NCBI GenBank assembly: GCA_030760725.1
Contig: JASWHV010000008.1
Location: 36,304,720-36,368,719, forward strand
From: Neostapfia colusana
Lineage: Eukaryota > Streptophyta > Magnoliopsida > Poales > Poaceae
Direction of reading: 5' to 3'
Length of the DNA: 64,000 nt
A model generated the notes under the pieces. The model had not been told where the DNA came from. It did not search any database and worked only from the letters and a program-made list of their open reading frames with translations. A program made the translations under genes and the position numbers. Every line of letters begins with the position of its first letter. Position 1 is the first letter of the stretch. This document shows, in pieces, positions 1 through 10,933 of the stretch.

Positions 1-583
1 TGTTTGGTGTATCAAACACCACCCAGTGAAAGATGGAGACCACCTGTATGTTCAACTCCTCAGAGATTGATTGCTGGCCAAGTTCTACAACTTGCACCAC
101 CTCCACAGCCGCAGCAATAGACGGTGGTTTGTGCTCCATCGCTGCAGCTAGGTGTACCTAGCATCCCACCGCAAGTCAACGAAGAACCGGAAAGACATCC
201 GTGTTTCACTTGTAGGAGTATGGGCCATTATGCTAGGCATTGTCCAAATGGAACTAGAGGCTGCGGGTCATCATATTTACAACAATACGACCTGTACCTC
301 AATCTGCAGACAGGAGGGCAGATAAGGGGCAACATTCTCTATACTGTGATTGATGATGTTCCGGAAGGAGAAGCCACTTTAGCAGGGATCTTTTCTCTGA
401 ATCAGCTACCGGTTTTGATTCTCTTTGATTCCGGTGCCACGAACAACTTCATTAGCCAATCTTTTGTGGCTCAACATCAGCTCCAAACAGTTTATACAAA
501 GAGGCAATACCTCATATCTTCGCCCGGGGGCAGCAGTACCGCAAGCGAGGTTGCCTCCCGAGCGCCTCTTTGTTTGGGGGGGT
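1..583 (+). pseudogene. gag-pro: R1 gag end and protease start (frameshifted)
   Basis: This is the end of a gag polyprotein followed by the start of the retroviral-type protease. The zinc knuckle reads CFTCRSMGHYARHC (CX2CX4HX4C), the nucleocapsid motif that binds element RNA. The protease signature LFDSGATNNF follows near 420-450, with the catalytic Asp in DSG. Compared with R3, a run of six G near 577 has become seven G, so the frame ends at a TAG and protease continues in another frame. The gag matrix/capsid part is outside the window. The copy cannot make an intact polyprotein. Confidence 0.85.
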
Positions 584-3500
584 AGGATATACCCTATGAC
601 TCTCATTATTCTTGAGGGTCTTAAGATCAACATCATTTTGGGGATGTCATGGTTGAATTACCACCAGGCGGTTCTTAACATCAGCTCTAGAACCGTTGAG
701 CTCAACTCCCCACAGCACGGTCTTCATATATTAATTCTGGGCGCCAGACGGCAACAGATTGCAACAGTGAACCACACGGAAGCTATTAAGATAGAGGATA
801 TTCTGGTGGTACATGAGTCTCCGGATGTGTTTCCCGATGATTTACCGGGCATGCCGCCCGAGCGAGACGTTGAGTTCAAGATTGAACTTATACCGGGAAC
901 AACACCGATATCACGAAGGCCATACAAAATGGCACCCAATGAACTGGCAGAATTGAAGACACAACTGAACGACCTAATGAGCAAGGGCTTTATATGACCG
1001 AGTTCGTCACCTTGGGGTTATTCAGCATTTTTTGTCAAGAAGAAGGACGAAACACTACGACTTTGTGTTGATTATCGTCCTTTGAACGCCGTTACCATCA
1101 AGAACAAGTATCCACTACCTCGCATTGATATGCTCTTCGATCAATTAGTTGGTGCGAAAGTATTTTCGAAGATGGATCTTTGGTCCGGATATCACCAGAT
1201 TAAAATCCGGGCAGAAGATATTCCGAAGACGGCATTCTCAACGAGATACGGGCTGTATGAGTATCTCGTTATGTCTTTCGGTTTGACCAACGCCCGGCAC
1301 ACTTTATGTACCTGATGAATTCGGTGTTCATGCCAGAGTTGGATAAATTCGTCGTTGTCTTCATCGACGATATCTTGGTGTACTCCAAGTCAGAGGAAGA
1401 ACATGCTGAACATCTGCATATTGTGCTACAAAGATTGCGAGATCATCAGCTCTATGCAAAGTTCAGCAAGTGTGAATTCTGGATTAATCAAGTACCTTTT
1501 CTCGGACACATCATTTCAGCGGAGGGCATCGCTGTAGATCCGAGTAAGATTATCCAAGTGCAGAAATGGGAGTCACCAAAGTCTGTTCATGAAATCCGAA
1601 GCTTCCTCAGTTTAGCAGGTTATTACCAGAGGTTCATTCCGGCTTTCTCCAAGATCGCTAAACCGATGACGGAATTATTAAAGAAGAATACCAGATTCGT
1701 GTGGGGTGCTGCATGTGAACAAGCTTTCAAGACTTTAGTGAAGCATCTCACAACAGCTCCAGTTCTTGCTCAGCCGGATACGACGAAGCCATTCGACGTG
1801 CATTGCGATGCATCTAGCATCGGTCTTGGCTGCGTGCTGATGCAAGAAAGACGAGTGGTCGCTTATGGATCTCGTCAACTCAGAAATCACGAGCAGCATT
1901 ATCCAACTCATGATTTTGAGTTAGCTGCCGTGGTCCTTGCTTTGAAGATGTGGAGGCATTACTTGCTCGGAAATCTTGTAGACCTCTACACCAACCACAA
2001 GAGCTTGAAGTACATCTTCACTCAGAAAGAATTGAACACGAGGCAACGAAGATGGCTAGAGCTCAATAAAGACTATGAACTTGAGATTCATTATCATCCA
2101 GGAAAGTCGAATGTGGTCGCTGATGCGCTCAGTCATAAGGCGCATATCCATCACCTGACTCTTGCTGAAATGGATGATGAAGAACCAAGCCTCCGTGTCA
2201 TCCCGTATGGAGCTCTCTATAATCTCACTCTCATTCCTACCATCCGAGAGGAGATCATTGAAGCTCAACGAAAAGACAAGGGTATGTTTCACATAAGGCG
2301 AAGGATAGACAACAGAGAAATGAAGTGCTTCCAGAAGGACGATGAAGGTATTTTGTGGTTCAACGACCGGATTTTAGTACCCCGGGATATGGGACTACGG
2401 AAGAAAATTTTGGATGAAGCTCATTTGTCCAAGTTTTCCATTCATCCGGGCAGTAATAAAATGTACCAAGATCTCCGGAAGAAGTTTTGGTGGACACGTA
2501 TGAAACGTGAAGTTGCAAAGTACGTTTCAGAATGCGATACGTGTCAAAGAGTTAAGGACGACCATGTGAAGAAGTCGGGCCTGTTGCAACCACTGCAAGT
2601 ACCGGCATGGAAGTGGGAAGACATGAGCATGGACTTCATCATCGGGTTGCCGAAGACCTCCCACAACCATGATTTGATTTGGGTAATCGTGGACCGGTTA
2701 ACCAAATCAGCACACTTCATCCCTGTGCATACGAGATATAACGCAAAGCAGTATGCGGAGCTGTACATAGCACGGATCTTGTGCTTACATGGAGTTCCCC
2801 GCACCATTGTGTCAGATAGAGGGTCGCTGTTTGTAGCCCATTTCTGGGAACAGCTACACGCGTTCTTGGGGACGAAGTTGATAAGAAGCTCCACATATCA
2901 CCCTCAAACTGATGGGCAAACTGAGAGGGTGAATCAAATACTGGAAGATATGCTCAGAGAATGTCCCATCCACCACGGTAAGAGCTGGGATGATCACTTA
3001 CCGCTGCCGGAGTTCTCGTACAACAACGGATATCAGACGAGCATCAAAATGGCACCATATGAAGCTCTATATGGCCAGAAGTGTCGTACACCATTGAATT
3101 GGTGTGAATCCGGTGAACGAGTAACATTCGGGGTTGATCCTGTCAATGAAGCCGAAGAGAGAGTTCAGATAATACAAAAGAACCTCAAAGCTGTCCAATC
3201 TCGTCAGAAAAGCTACGCGGATCAGAGGCGTCGACCGCTGCATTTCAACGTTGGAGAGCACGTGTATCTTCGTGTGTCTCCGATGAAAGGGATTCATCGG
3301 TTCGGTCTCAAGGGGAAACTTGCTCCCCGATTCATCGATCCGTTTACCATCATGGAGAAGTGTGGAACTGTAGCCTACCGGCTGGAACTACCGGCAAGCC
3401 TTGCCGGTATTCACGACATATTTCATGTATCCCAGCTGCGGAAGTGTCTCAAGTTTACCGCTGCTGTCCGCACCGAAGACATCGACGAGTTGAAGCCGGA

Positions 3501-3668
3501 TCTCACCTATGTCGAGCAACCTGTACAGATTATCGACGAAAAAACCCGGATCACCTGAAACCGGACTTTGAGATTTACAAAGTCCTGTGGAGTAATCATA
3601 ACCCAGAAGAGGCGACATGGGAAACCGAAGATTATATCCACAAGAACTATCCGGAACTTTTGTCATAA
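584..3668 (+). pseudogene. pol: R1 pol: protease end, RT, RNase H, integrase, chromodomain (broken)
   Basis: Order of domains: protease end, reverse transcriptase (KMDLWSGYHQI, then FIDD near 1367-1378), RNase H (CDAS, then HDFELAAVVLAL), integrase zinc finger (HLSKFSIH, then CDTC), integrase core (MDFI, SDRG, TERVN) and a chromodomain ending VLWSNHNPEEATWE. Breaks relative to R3: CGA to TGA at 995-997, loss of one C near 1291 in the run after ACCAACG, a stop at 3556-3558, and one T lost just after it, so the chromodomain end is in another frame (stop 3666-3668). The third RNase H acidic residue is changed from Asp to Asn at 1993-1995. From 1306 to 3558 there is one continuous 750-codon frame. 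The product would act in cytoplasmic reverse transcription and nuclear integration; this copy is dead. Confidence 0.9.
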
Positions 3669-3704
3669 ACTTTGTAAATACCTCCCGTCTCGTTCTTCTT
3701 TTGT

Positions 3705-3721
3705 ATTCTCGGGACGAGATT
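3705..3721 (+). other. R1 stem-loop beside polypurine tract
   Basis: A short inverted repeat (arms TTCTCG and CGAGA around GGA) lies directly upstream of the polypurine tract. R3, R5 and R6 carry the same element at the same place. Confidence 0.6.
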
Positions 3722-3727
3722 CCTTTT

Positions 3728-3740
3728 AAGGGGGGAGGAA
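3728..3740 (+). other. R1 polypurine tract
   Basis: AAGGGGGGAGGAA abuts the LTR terminus TGTAAAGG. This is the plus-strand DNA synthesis primer of LTR retroelements and defines the 5' edge of the 3' LTR. Confidence 0.9.
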
Positions 3741-6700
3741 TGTAAAGGTCCCAAAAAAGTGAATACAAAGAGACTCTTGTTTGCAAAAGTTGATTTCATA
3801 TGTATGAAATTTGGGACTTATTAAAACTTTTCCACATGTGATAACCCACATGAGGGCTTTCTTTACACAAGTTCAAATGTTTGTTTGAAAACGTGGAACC
3901 CAAGGGGGATCAAAAACCAAGATGGGAAGTTCCCATATGTGTGAGAAAACTAAAGTCAGATTTGGAACAAACTTGTTCAACTCAAAATTCAAATGAGAGC
4001 AACACTATGAATTTCAAAACTGTTGTGCTACAAATCTCATCTGCAGCAGGCAAAATAAAAATCAGATTGCATATTTGAATTCCTTAGGTCCAAATTAGTG
4101 GGTATGCGAAGTTTCATGAATTGTTGAAAGGTTTTGCAACTCATTTTTCAAAATGGACTTTAAGTTACAAAGAATTCAAATGCCAATTTGAATTTGGATG
4201 AAACTTGCACAATTGTCCAAATGCCTCTCAGATTTAAACTTCCACAATTGAATTCCATCATTTGCCAATTTTGGGAGATATTTCAGAGGATAAGGAGGCT
4301 CTGAACTGTGGGACCCACCTGTCATTGAGGGGGAGAAAATTTGCAAAAAGATCTTCAGAGAGCAGTGGTTGGTCTCTGTTTTTCACCTCCCACGCGAAGC
4401 AACCGGGCAGAACCGACTCCTCGCCGTGCGCCACCGGGACAGATCCGAGCCACCTCCTCCTTGTGCGTTCTGCGCTGGCGAGCTGCTCCTCCCCGTTCTC
4501 ATCTCCTCTGCCACACTCTGGTCACTCACAGAACCGAAGCCGAGGCCCTCTTCTCTCCCTCGCACCGAGAGACAGAAACAAGGCCGCCCCTTCTTCGATC
4601 ACTCGGGAACCCGGGCAGTTCACGTGAGCAACGTCTCTGAGCAGCAAAACCGTACCACCATACCCTCCACGACCTCCCCGCGCCAACGCCGAGTGAGTTC
4701 GTGCCTTCTACACCGAGAACACTCTGTGTCCGCGGCGGCCGCCATAGAACCGAGAGCAGGTGCTCTAGTGGACAGCCTCAACCACGCCTTGTCACGGCCG
4801 AGCTAGGCCACCTTTGGACGTGCACGACGCCCACGCAGCTCACCCCCGAAGCTCAGGACCAACCGCGGATCATTAACAGGGAATTTCGAGATTTTTTTCC
4901 GATCGGTGCAAACCGACCTTCGGGTATGATTCCGTGAAATTCCCGATTGATTTTTGTTTAGATACCATGAAACTTCACACACACGGGCTAGACGTGAGGG
5001 CGCACCAGTTTGCTTTTGAAACCTAGCATGACACACACTGTGCACAGCGCAATTTTGATCTTTTCGACGGCGGCTTCAGCGGGACGGTTCGGGCGCACGG
5101 TGAACCCTAGCTTGGAGCCGTTCCTGAGCCCGTGCGCGGCCATGCCGAGCTCCTCCCGTCCTCACTGGTGCTGTAGGACCTGTCCAGGGGGCTTTTGACG
5201 GGCTAGCTCATCGGGGTAACGCCGCCGAACTTCATCCGAGCTGCTGCACCGGTGCGGGATGGTTTAGGGACGTCGCCGGTCCGGCAAGATCATCCCATCA
5301 TGTTCCTCGCATGAAGTTTGGGCCTGGCGGCGAGTGGCAGCTCGGGAATTGGCGAGACGGCCTGAAACCGGCGAGCTCCGGCGAGCCCCGGCGGGGCGGG
5401 TGCGCGGGCGGCTGGAGGTTGAAGAAGACCGCCGGGCCCGCGTGTGAGTGAGTCGAGAGAGGGGCTAGATACTCTGTGGTGCCGGATTAATTGTGGCAAC
5501 GCGGGAAACAGTTCTGTAGCCCTGTGTGGCTTATTTCAGGGCGTGACACGTGTGCTCCCCGGACCCACAGTCAGTTTTAAACTTTTCTCGGATTTATTCA
5601 AATCTCAAATTTTCCCCAAACTTTAGAAGAGCATTACTTTTGCTAGGAACCTCCAAATTTAGTGATTCAAATTGGGTTAGATTTCGATTGACAAACTCTA
5701 TCCAAATATGCAACCCAATTTGTATGAAAGTCTTTATTTAATTCTGGAAAGTTCTTTAAAGCTTTTAAGCAAAATAATTTTAGAGGGAGTTTGATTTATC
5801 CAAAAATCCTCAAATTTTACCAGAGTATTCTTTAATGAATTACTAGACTCCTGTAAAAGTTTCAGCTCATTTGGAGTTGATTTAATCAGGAAAATTTAGA
5901 TTTTAATTTGCTGTGTTCAAATAAATACAGAAACATTTTCAGAGAATTTACAAAACTTGGAAGTTCAGTTCTGGGTTTTCTTAGCTCCAAAAATCCTAGG
6001 AAAATTCATGCAGACTATATGAAATATAATTGAAATTGTAGTCCACTAAGTTTGACATGAACCTGGGGTTTACCTCAGAATTAAGTCATCTTTGCTTAAA
6101 TACTTCGAGAATTGTTCTGAATAAGCCACCCAATGAACAGTGCTGATTTTTGGTCCAGATGACTTTCTTGTGGCAAGGAACTCACAGGAAAATTCTCAGC
6201 TCCATTGGAGCTCTGGATCACCACTGTCATGTGTAACCTATTAAGGTGCTCAACACTTAAGTGGGGAAAAGCCCTCAACATTTGATCATAGCGTTTAAAC
6301 CAAACCCAAAACACTAGCACCAGTGTCATTTTAAATTCTTAAACAGAGTTCCAGTTTTTAAACTGTCATTAGATCTTATTAGCAAAAGCTTTTCAATTAA
6401 ATACATATGCATGACCATATCGTGTAGCATCTATGTGAGCACGTGTGAAGGGATTGGAGTGAAGATCAGGGAGGGAGGAAATAAAGTGATCAAGCTTCAA
6501 GTGATCATCACTAACTGATTGTATTTGTAGTCACCTGCAAAACAGGCAAGCCCCGGTTTGCATTTGAACATTTTTATAAAGCATTTTCATTTTTAGACAT
6601 CATAGCTTTGCATCATTGATTTGCATTAAGTCTAGTTGATATAGAAAACCCCACTTGCATGACCAGAAATACCTAAGAGAGAAAGGGTAGAATAGCACCT

Positions 6701-8024
6701 CCGCGAGTGGATTTGGCTACGCTATTTGTTAGTAGGAAAGGTTTGGTAGAAGTCGAGTAGTTGGAAGCTAGTCGCGAGTTTAGGGTTGGTTTACTCGTAA
6801 CGGGTCCAAAATAGAAAAGATGTGGAAAGTTCACACATAAGAAATGGAGACCGGTCAGGGAGGTTTAGATGCAGCAGGTTGCGGACCGTGCGTGCATAGC
6901 CCTGCCTGTGTCGGTTAAGGCCCGTCCGTGCTTGGCCCTGTTGGACAAGTTTGAGTTGTGTATCGGGCATATACTAGCTATATGGGACCCAGGAAATCGA
7001 TGTACCTTGGGAGATCTATAGTGGAACTTTTCCAACTGCCTTAGGCTTTCGGCGTCAGGGTAGCAGGAGGTAACTCGCTTAAGAACATACCACTGCAGGT
7101 ATGTACCTTAAGGGAGATTGCGTACTCGGGGCAGTTGGACTGCGTCCAATGTGGAAGATCTTGGGAAAGGTGGCCGCGTACAACGTCAGTCGAGGTTGCT
7201 GCCGGCAACTCGGAGTACGGGTGTACGTCTCGTGTAGTCCGGGCATGTACTGATCCGAATCACCGTCGCTCATGGTTATATGAGCATAATTGCCCACTGT
7301 GTCTTGACGTAGTAACAACTGGAACTGGTTATCTTTTGAAATTGATAAGACTGTGATGTAACTTGTATTGCAACCATGACTGATTTAAAGATAGGCTCAT
7401 TAAACTTTACTTTCACTTTGTGCAAGGAGCATCACAACAAAGCGTTTCTTGTTTGATTGTGGAGTTGCGATGCTTTTTTGGCTCAAGGTATGCACAATAA
7501 AGCCTAAAATTTGAAAGTTAAGTATCAAATTTAGATGAGTCCTTTATGCAAATCTAGCTAACCCAGTTGCAACCGTCATGCATGTAGAGTTTCTTGTTTA
7601 GGAGAGACGGATCAGTCTTGCTGAGCCTATGTGCTCACGCTTGCTACATTAGTGGTTTTGCCGGTTAACATCGATGCTAAGAAGAAGGTTTTCTGGTGAG
7701 ACTCAGAGACTTCCGAGTCATGTAACACATGGAGAACCCAGCCGCTGCTGTTGTCTTCGTGTTGCTAGCGAGAGGAGTCCGCGGGTTGGACTTCATCTCG
7801 AGTGCTCTTAGTTATTCGACGTGAGTTGTTATAGACTTCCGCTGTAGTTACTTGATGTAAATTATTTACAAAGAAAAACTTGTAAGCTTCCGCTATTGTT
7901 TTATGTAATACATTGTTCCTTGTATGTGTGCTGTTGGGTGCCGCACAACACGGCACCACCCAATGTGATTCCCGGGCGAGTGCCCCGTCCCCGTGACTGA
8001 ACGGGCAGCGTCGGGGCCGTCTCA
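3741..8024 (+). repeat. R1 3' LTR (family A, about 4.3 kb)
   Basis: The LTR runs from TGTAAAGGTCCC to GTCTCA. Both ends are set by comparison with the R3 LTR, which has the same start and a related end (GCCTCA) before its primer site. It is AT-rich at both ends with a GC-rich core (about 4330-5570). Inside are one GTGGGACCCAC palindrome (4308), a degenerate copy of the CGAGTAG stem-loop (6754-6774) and the conserved GCAAGCCCCGG block (6546). No coding sequence is recognisable; open frames in the GC-rich core are not conserved as protein. The 3' end could alternatively be 8075, since a second CTCA/primer-site pair follows. Confidence 0.8.
4308..4318. promoter_or_regulatory. GTGGGNCCCAC palindrome in R1 LTR
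   Basis: The 11-bp palindrome GTGGGACCCAC matches the published consensus for plant TCP transcription factors (GGNCCCAC/GTGGNCCC). It lies about 570 bp into the LTR, at the start of the GC-rich core. A regulatory role is inferred. Confidence 0.5.
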
Positions 8025-8027
8025 GCG

Positions 8028-8089
8028 TGGTACCATAGCTGTGACAAGTCCTATCATGAGCTGAGCCCTGTCTCAGTTGGTATCAGGCC
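8028..8089 (+). other. Two successive primer-binding-site-like sequences at R1/R2 boundary
   Basis: TGGTACCATAGC (8028-8039) follows the end of the R1 LTR, and TGGTATCAGGCC (8078-8089) follows a second CTCA at 8072-8075. Both resemble the tRNA-iMet primer site TGGTATCAGAGCC seen intact in R3 and R6. The second is the better candidate for R2's primer site, with A/G lost. The 50 bp between them may be the remnant of R2's 5' LTR end after R1 inserted there, or a rearrangement product. Confidence 0.5.
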
Positions 8090-8677
8090 TGTTTCATGTC
8101 TCATCCCTTAACTAGTCGAAAAATGCAGTAGAGTTGAAACTGTCCAGAAAACAGGGCAGAGCAAACACTCTTTGCAAATTGAGCACAACGTCCTGCATAA
8201 AAATTCAAATATAGAAAATGAGGTAGTTCTGAAAAGTTCATGAGATGGGCTACAACTTTGTAACATAAAGTTTTGTACAATTTTGTGTAGAATTAACTGG
8301 AATTCTTGAATCAAATCAGTACCTCAAGCTCGGAGGTGCTGTCCAATTTTCTCCAGAAATTCTGTCAACTTTGACATCTCATAACTTTTGAACCAGGACA
8401 GATCTTAGGCCAAATAAATAATTTCTGGAAAGCTATTAAAGTTAGCTTTAACTTTTATGTTGAGCTCCAGGAGTGGTTTTGCTTTAGCATGGTCTAAATC
8501 AGGTTGAAATGGAAACTGGTCAGGGCTGTCATCTTGGACAGCAGATCAGCAGTCAAATTTGTTTAAAGTTTGACCTATGTTTCTAGTTTTTATGTGTTCA
8601 ATGACATATTTTATGTTATAACTCAATGGTTTAGTGTTCAAATAAATATTTGACATTTCTCAAATATATTTCTACAA
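8090..8677 (+). repeat. R2 5' leader with two remaining degenerate ~194-nt units
   Basis: This untranslated leader is homologous to the R5 leader (60768-61400, other strand). It contains degenerate repeat units with anchors CTGAAAAG near 8229 and CTGGAAAG near 8425, 196 nt apart. R5, R3 and R6 each have three such units; the unit nearest the primer site is missing here, consistent with a leader deletion at the R1/R2 junction. No coding sequence seen. Confidence 0.65.
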
Positions 8678-9639
8678 ATGACAGCGGATATATGATTGGA
8701 GAACGGGTGGGTGGTATCCCACTGTTCTCACCGCAGCAGTTATCTGGAAGTATTGAAGCAAATGCTTCAATATTTCGTGTACGTCGAGATGCCGCAGTAC
8801 CTCGCAAAGGAAGATGGCTAGGAGGGGAACAAGACGTGGATGATCCATGTCAAAGTTCCTGTAGGACCCACGCCACCCGGTTGGGTGCCGTTCACCGTCA
8901 CGGTGAGAGGTAGACAGCCGGAGGAAATGTGGCAAGTGGCAGCCCGCGACACCATGTTGCATTTCTGCCAACTACACGTGAGAGCAATGGAGGGCACTCC
9001 ATACGTGCTCGTTCCGGTGGAGGGACGAGCTAATCATGTGTGGGGGGAAAGGTACATGGAGGCAACAGATCCGGGTTGCCCTAGGTACAACCCCGCGGAG
9101 GCGAACCTCAGCCTCCAGTTGAGGGCAGGAAAGGCCGTGATGGACAGCCAAGCTTTTCATACGGATTTTCTTGCTACAAAGCTCAAGGAGAGCACCAGCC
9201 GTGGAAACCATTTTGAGAGTGATCACAGCGCACTCCGCAATGTGCTCCTTCCGATGATAAAGCGATTGAATGACCAACATAATCAGTTGCATCGTCTGAA
9301 GAAGGCGAAGAAGAAAAGCCATGTCGACATCACGGCTTTGCAACAACTGGTGAAGGCCCTGACCCAGCAGAATGAGGTCCTCACTAAGAGTGGGATGACG
9401 CTATTGAGGAGGGGCAAGGCTGGGAAGAGGACTACAACCAGGCCAAGGACGAGGTGCACGCGTTGCAGGACCTCGTACCTCCGGTAATGGGCATACCAAT
9501 GGTGGGTGCCGTACCTGTGCTTTTGGGTCTTCCAGCAATGGGAAAACCTGAACTGGAAGAGGAGGTCATGGACCCCGAGCCACAAGCAGAGGTAGCGGAG
9601 GAGGACGACCCACAGGAGGTCGAATTCTACTCCGAGTAG
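8678..9639 (+). pseudogene. R2 ORF0: extra ORF upstream of gag (broken)
   Basis: A sense ORF lies between the leader and gag and is not part of gag or pol. Chosen start is ATG 8678, because the R5 copy opens at the same place in a continuous frame. Features: an N-terminal globular-looking part with conserved TWxIHVxVPxGPTPPGW and PFTVTVRGRQPE segments, a polar helical middle, a heptad-like coiled-coil region (QQNEVL...EEGQGWEEDY, about residues 200-265), and a Glu/Asp/Pro-rich tail ending DDPQEVEFYSE. Breaks: TGA at codon 6, TAG before EGNKTW, and one base lost near 9387. Allowing for that indel the length is 963 nt, the same as the R5 copy. I do not recognise its function. I recall an extra ORF upstream of gag being described for rice RIRE3/RIRE8 of this lineage, but could not check homology. 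Confidence 0.75.
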
Positions 9640-9913
9640 TGGGTTACCGTTGCCAAGTAGGGAAGCGAGGGTGGTGTAAGAGAAAAAATTTGTAATCAGT
9701 GACATGTCGTGTAGACAGTAGAATATGTATAGGTAGTGACGACATGAGCACGACTTCTCGGAGACCCAAGAATAATGTATCTTGTCTAAAGTTTATGCTT
9801 TATCAATATATGTGAATGTTGTGCAAATTATTCATGTGTCACTTCAATACCGGCTGTTTCATATGGAATTTTAAGTATGACATGTGCTGATCGCTGCTGT
9901 TTTGAATTTCAGA
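9640..9913 (+). other. R2 ORF0-gag spacer with 3' splice-site-like end
   Basis: 274 bp separate the ORF0 stop from the gag ATG. The spacer ends TTTTGAATTTCAG one base before the ATG, preceded by a possible branch site TGCTGAT (about 9885). R5 is the same here. A possible donor GTAAGAG (9676) is not conserved in R5. Confidence 0.45.
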
Positions 9914-10933
9914 ATGACTCGCACTCGTGCCAACCCAGACATTGGGGGTTCCAGTCAGGGGGAGAGACCTCCCAACAGCCTCCTGAGGATTCCTTGGAAC
10001 AGCAACAGAAGCAACAGCAACAACCGCCACCTCCACCGCCAACGTTTACATTGGCCGACATCGTCACGGCGATGGCGGGTTCTCATCAGCAGCACACGGA
10101 GTTGCTGCAAACCCTTATTGCAAATACGTCTCGACCAGAGAGGCATCAAGATCGCGAGGAGCACCAACAAAACTCCTACTCCGATTTCCTGGCTACTCAT
10201 CCCCCGGTATTTTCAAGGGCAAATGAATCCATCGATGCGGACAACTGGTTCCACACAATGGAGATGAAGTTCGGGCTGCTCCAAGTAAGTGACCAGCGCA
10301 AGACTCAATTCGTGGTCCAACAGCTTCAGGGATCCGCGAGCGCTTGGTGGGCGAATTTCTGTGCCTCGCAACCCACCGAGCGAGTTATGACCTGGACGGA
10401 ATTCCGGACGGCCTTCAGGGCCTATCACATACCACCGGGTATCATGAAGAGAAAGACGCAGGAGTTCCTACGCCTGCAGCAAGGAAGCAGGAACGCGCTG
10501 GAATACTCCAGGGCGTTCAATGATCTTGCACTCTATGCTTCATATCACGCCGATACTGACGAGAAGCGGCGGGATCATTTCTACCAGGGGCTTAACCCGC
10601 TCCTTAAGGACAAGCGGGCAATGTTCAATCGCGGCAGCCTCAATAATATTATTGATGCTGCGATTGTTCAAGAGGACTCCGGCAAGGAGTTAGCGGCGGC
10701 GGAGAGGAAGCAAAGCGCGCCGCAAAGCAGCGGAGAAGGAGGTGGTCCTTCTCAAAAATACCGGATGGTGAATCACCCACCATCGGGTCCATGCTGACAG
10801 CCACCACAGAGGCCGATGCCATTCCGTACTCGGCCATAATCCCCACTGACATTCAGGCCGGCACTGCCAGTACCACCTCCACAGCAACAACAGCAGCAGC
10901 GGGCGATGCCGTGCGTATGCGCCTCAGCAGCGC
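9914..10933 (+). pseudogene. gag: R2 gag (broken)
   Basis: Capsid polyprotein of a Ty3/gypsy element. The start ATG 9914 (MTRTRANPD) matches R5 and follows the CAG acceptor-like sequence. A frameshift close to the start (about 9960) moves the rest to the frame running to 10797. An N-terminal Gln/Pro tract (CAG/CAA microsatellite, about 9990-10040) is followed by the Retrotrans_gag core: WFHTMEMKFGLLQ, then SASAWWANFC, then MTWTEFRTAFRAYHIP, then LRLQQGSRNALEYSRAF. TGG has become a stop at 10795-10797 where R5 reads on. Gag would assemble virus-like particles in the cytoplasm; this copy cannot be made whole. Confidence 0.85.

Larger units (their letters stand above)
1..8024 (+). mobile_element. 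R1: family A Ty3/gypsy chromovirus, 5' part outside window
   Basis: This is the 3' portion of a sense-strand LTR retrotransposon. It holds the end of gag, protease, RT, RNase H, integrase and chromodomain (1-3668), a polypurine tract (3728-3740) and one complete 3' LTR (3741-8024). The 5' LTR, primer site and most of gag lie left of the window, so its target duplication cannot be checked. R3 is the same family on the other strand and served as the comparison for finding breaks in R1. After the LTR the sequence runs into the 5' leader of R2, which suggests R1 inserted into the 5' LTR of R2. Confidence 0.9.

Noticed and set aside
4262..4937. Several Arg/Pro/Ser-rich ORFs in the GC-rich LTR cores (also 16386-17437, 26704-27794, 62156-63309)
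   Set aside because: They overlap in several frames on both strands, lack domains, and are disrupted between LTR copies; open length is explained by high GC.
9990..10040. CAG/CAA tract as an independent microsatellite locus
   Set aside because: It encodes the Gln/Pro tract of gag and is present in R5 gag too (about 55975-56005).
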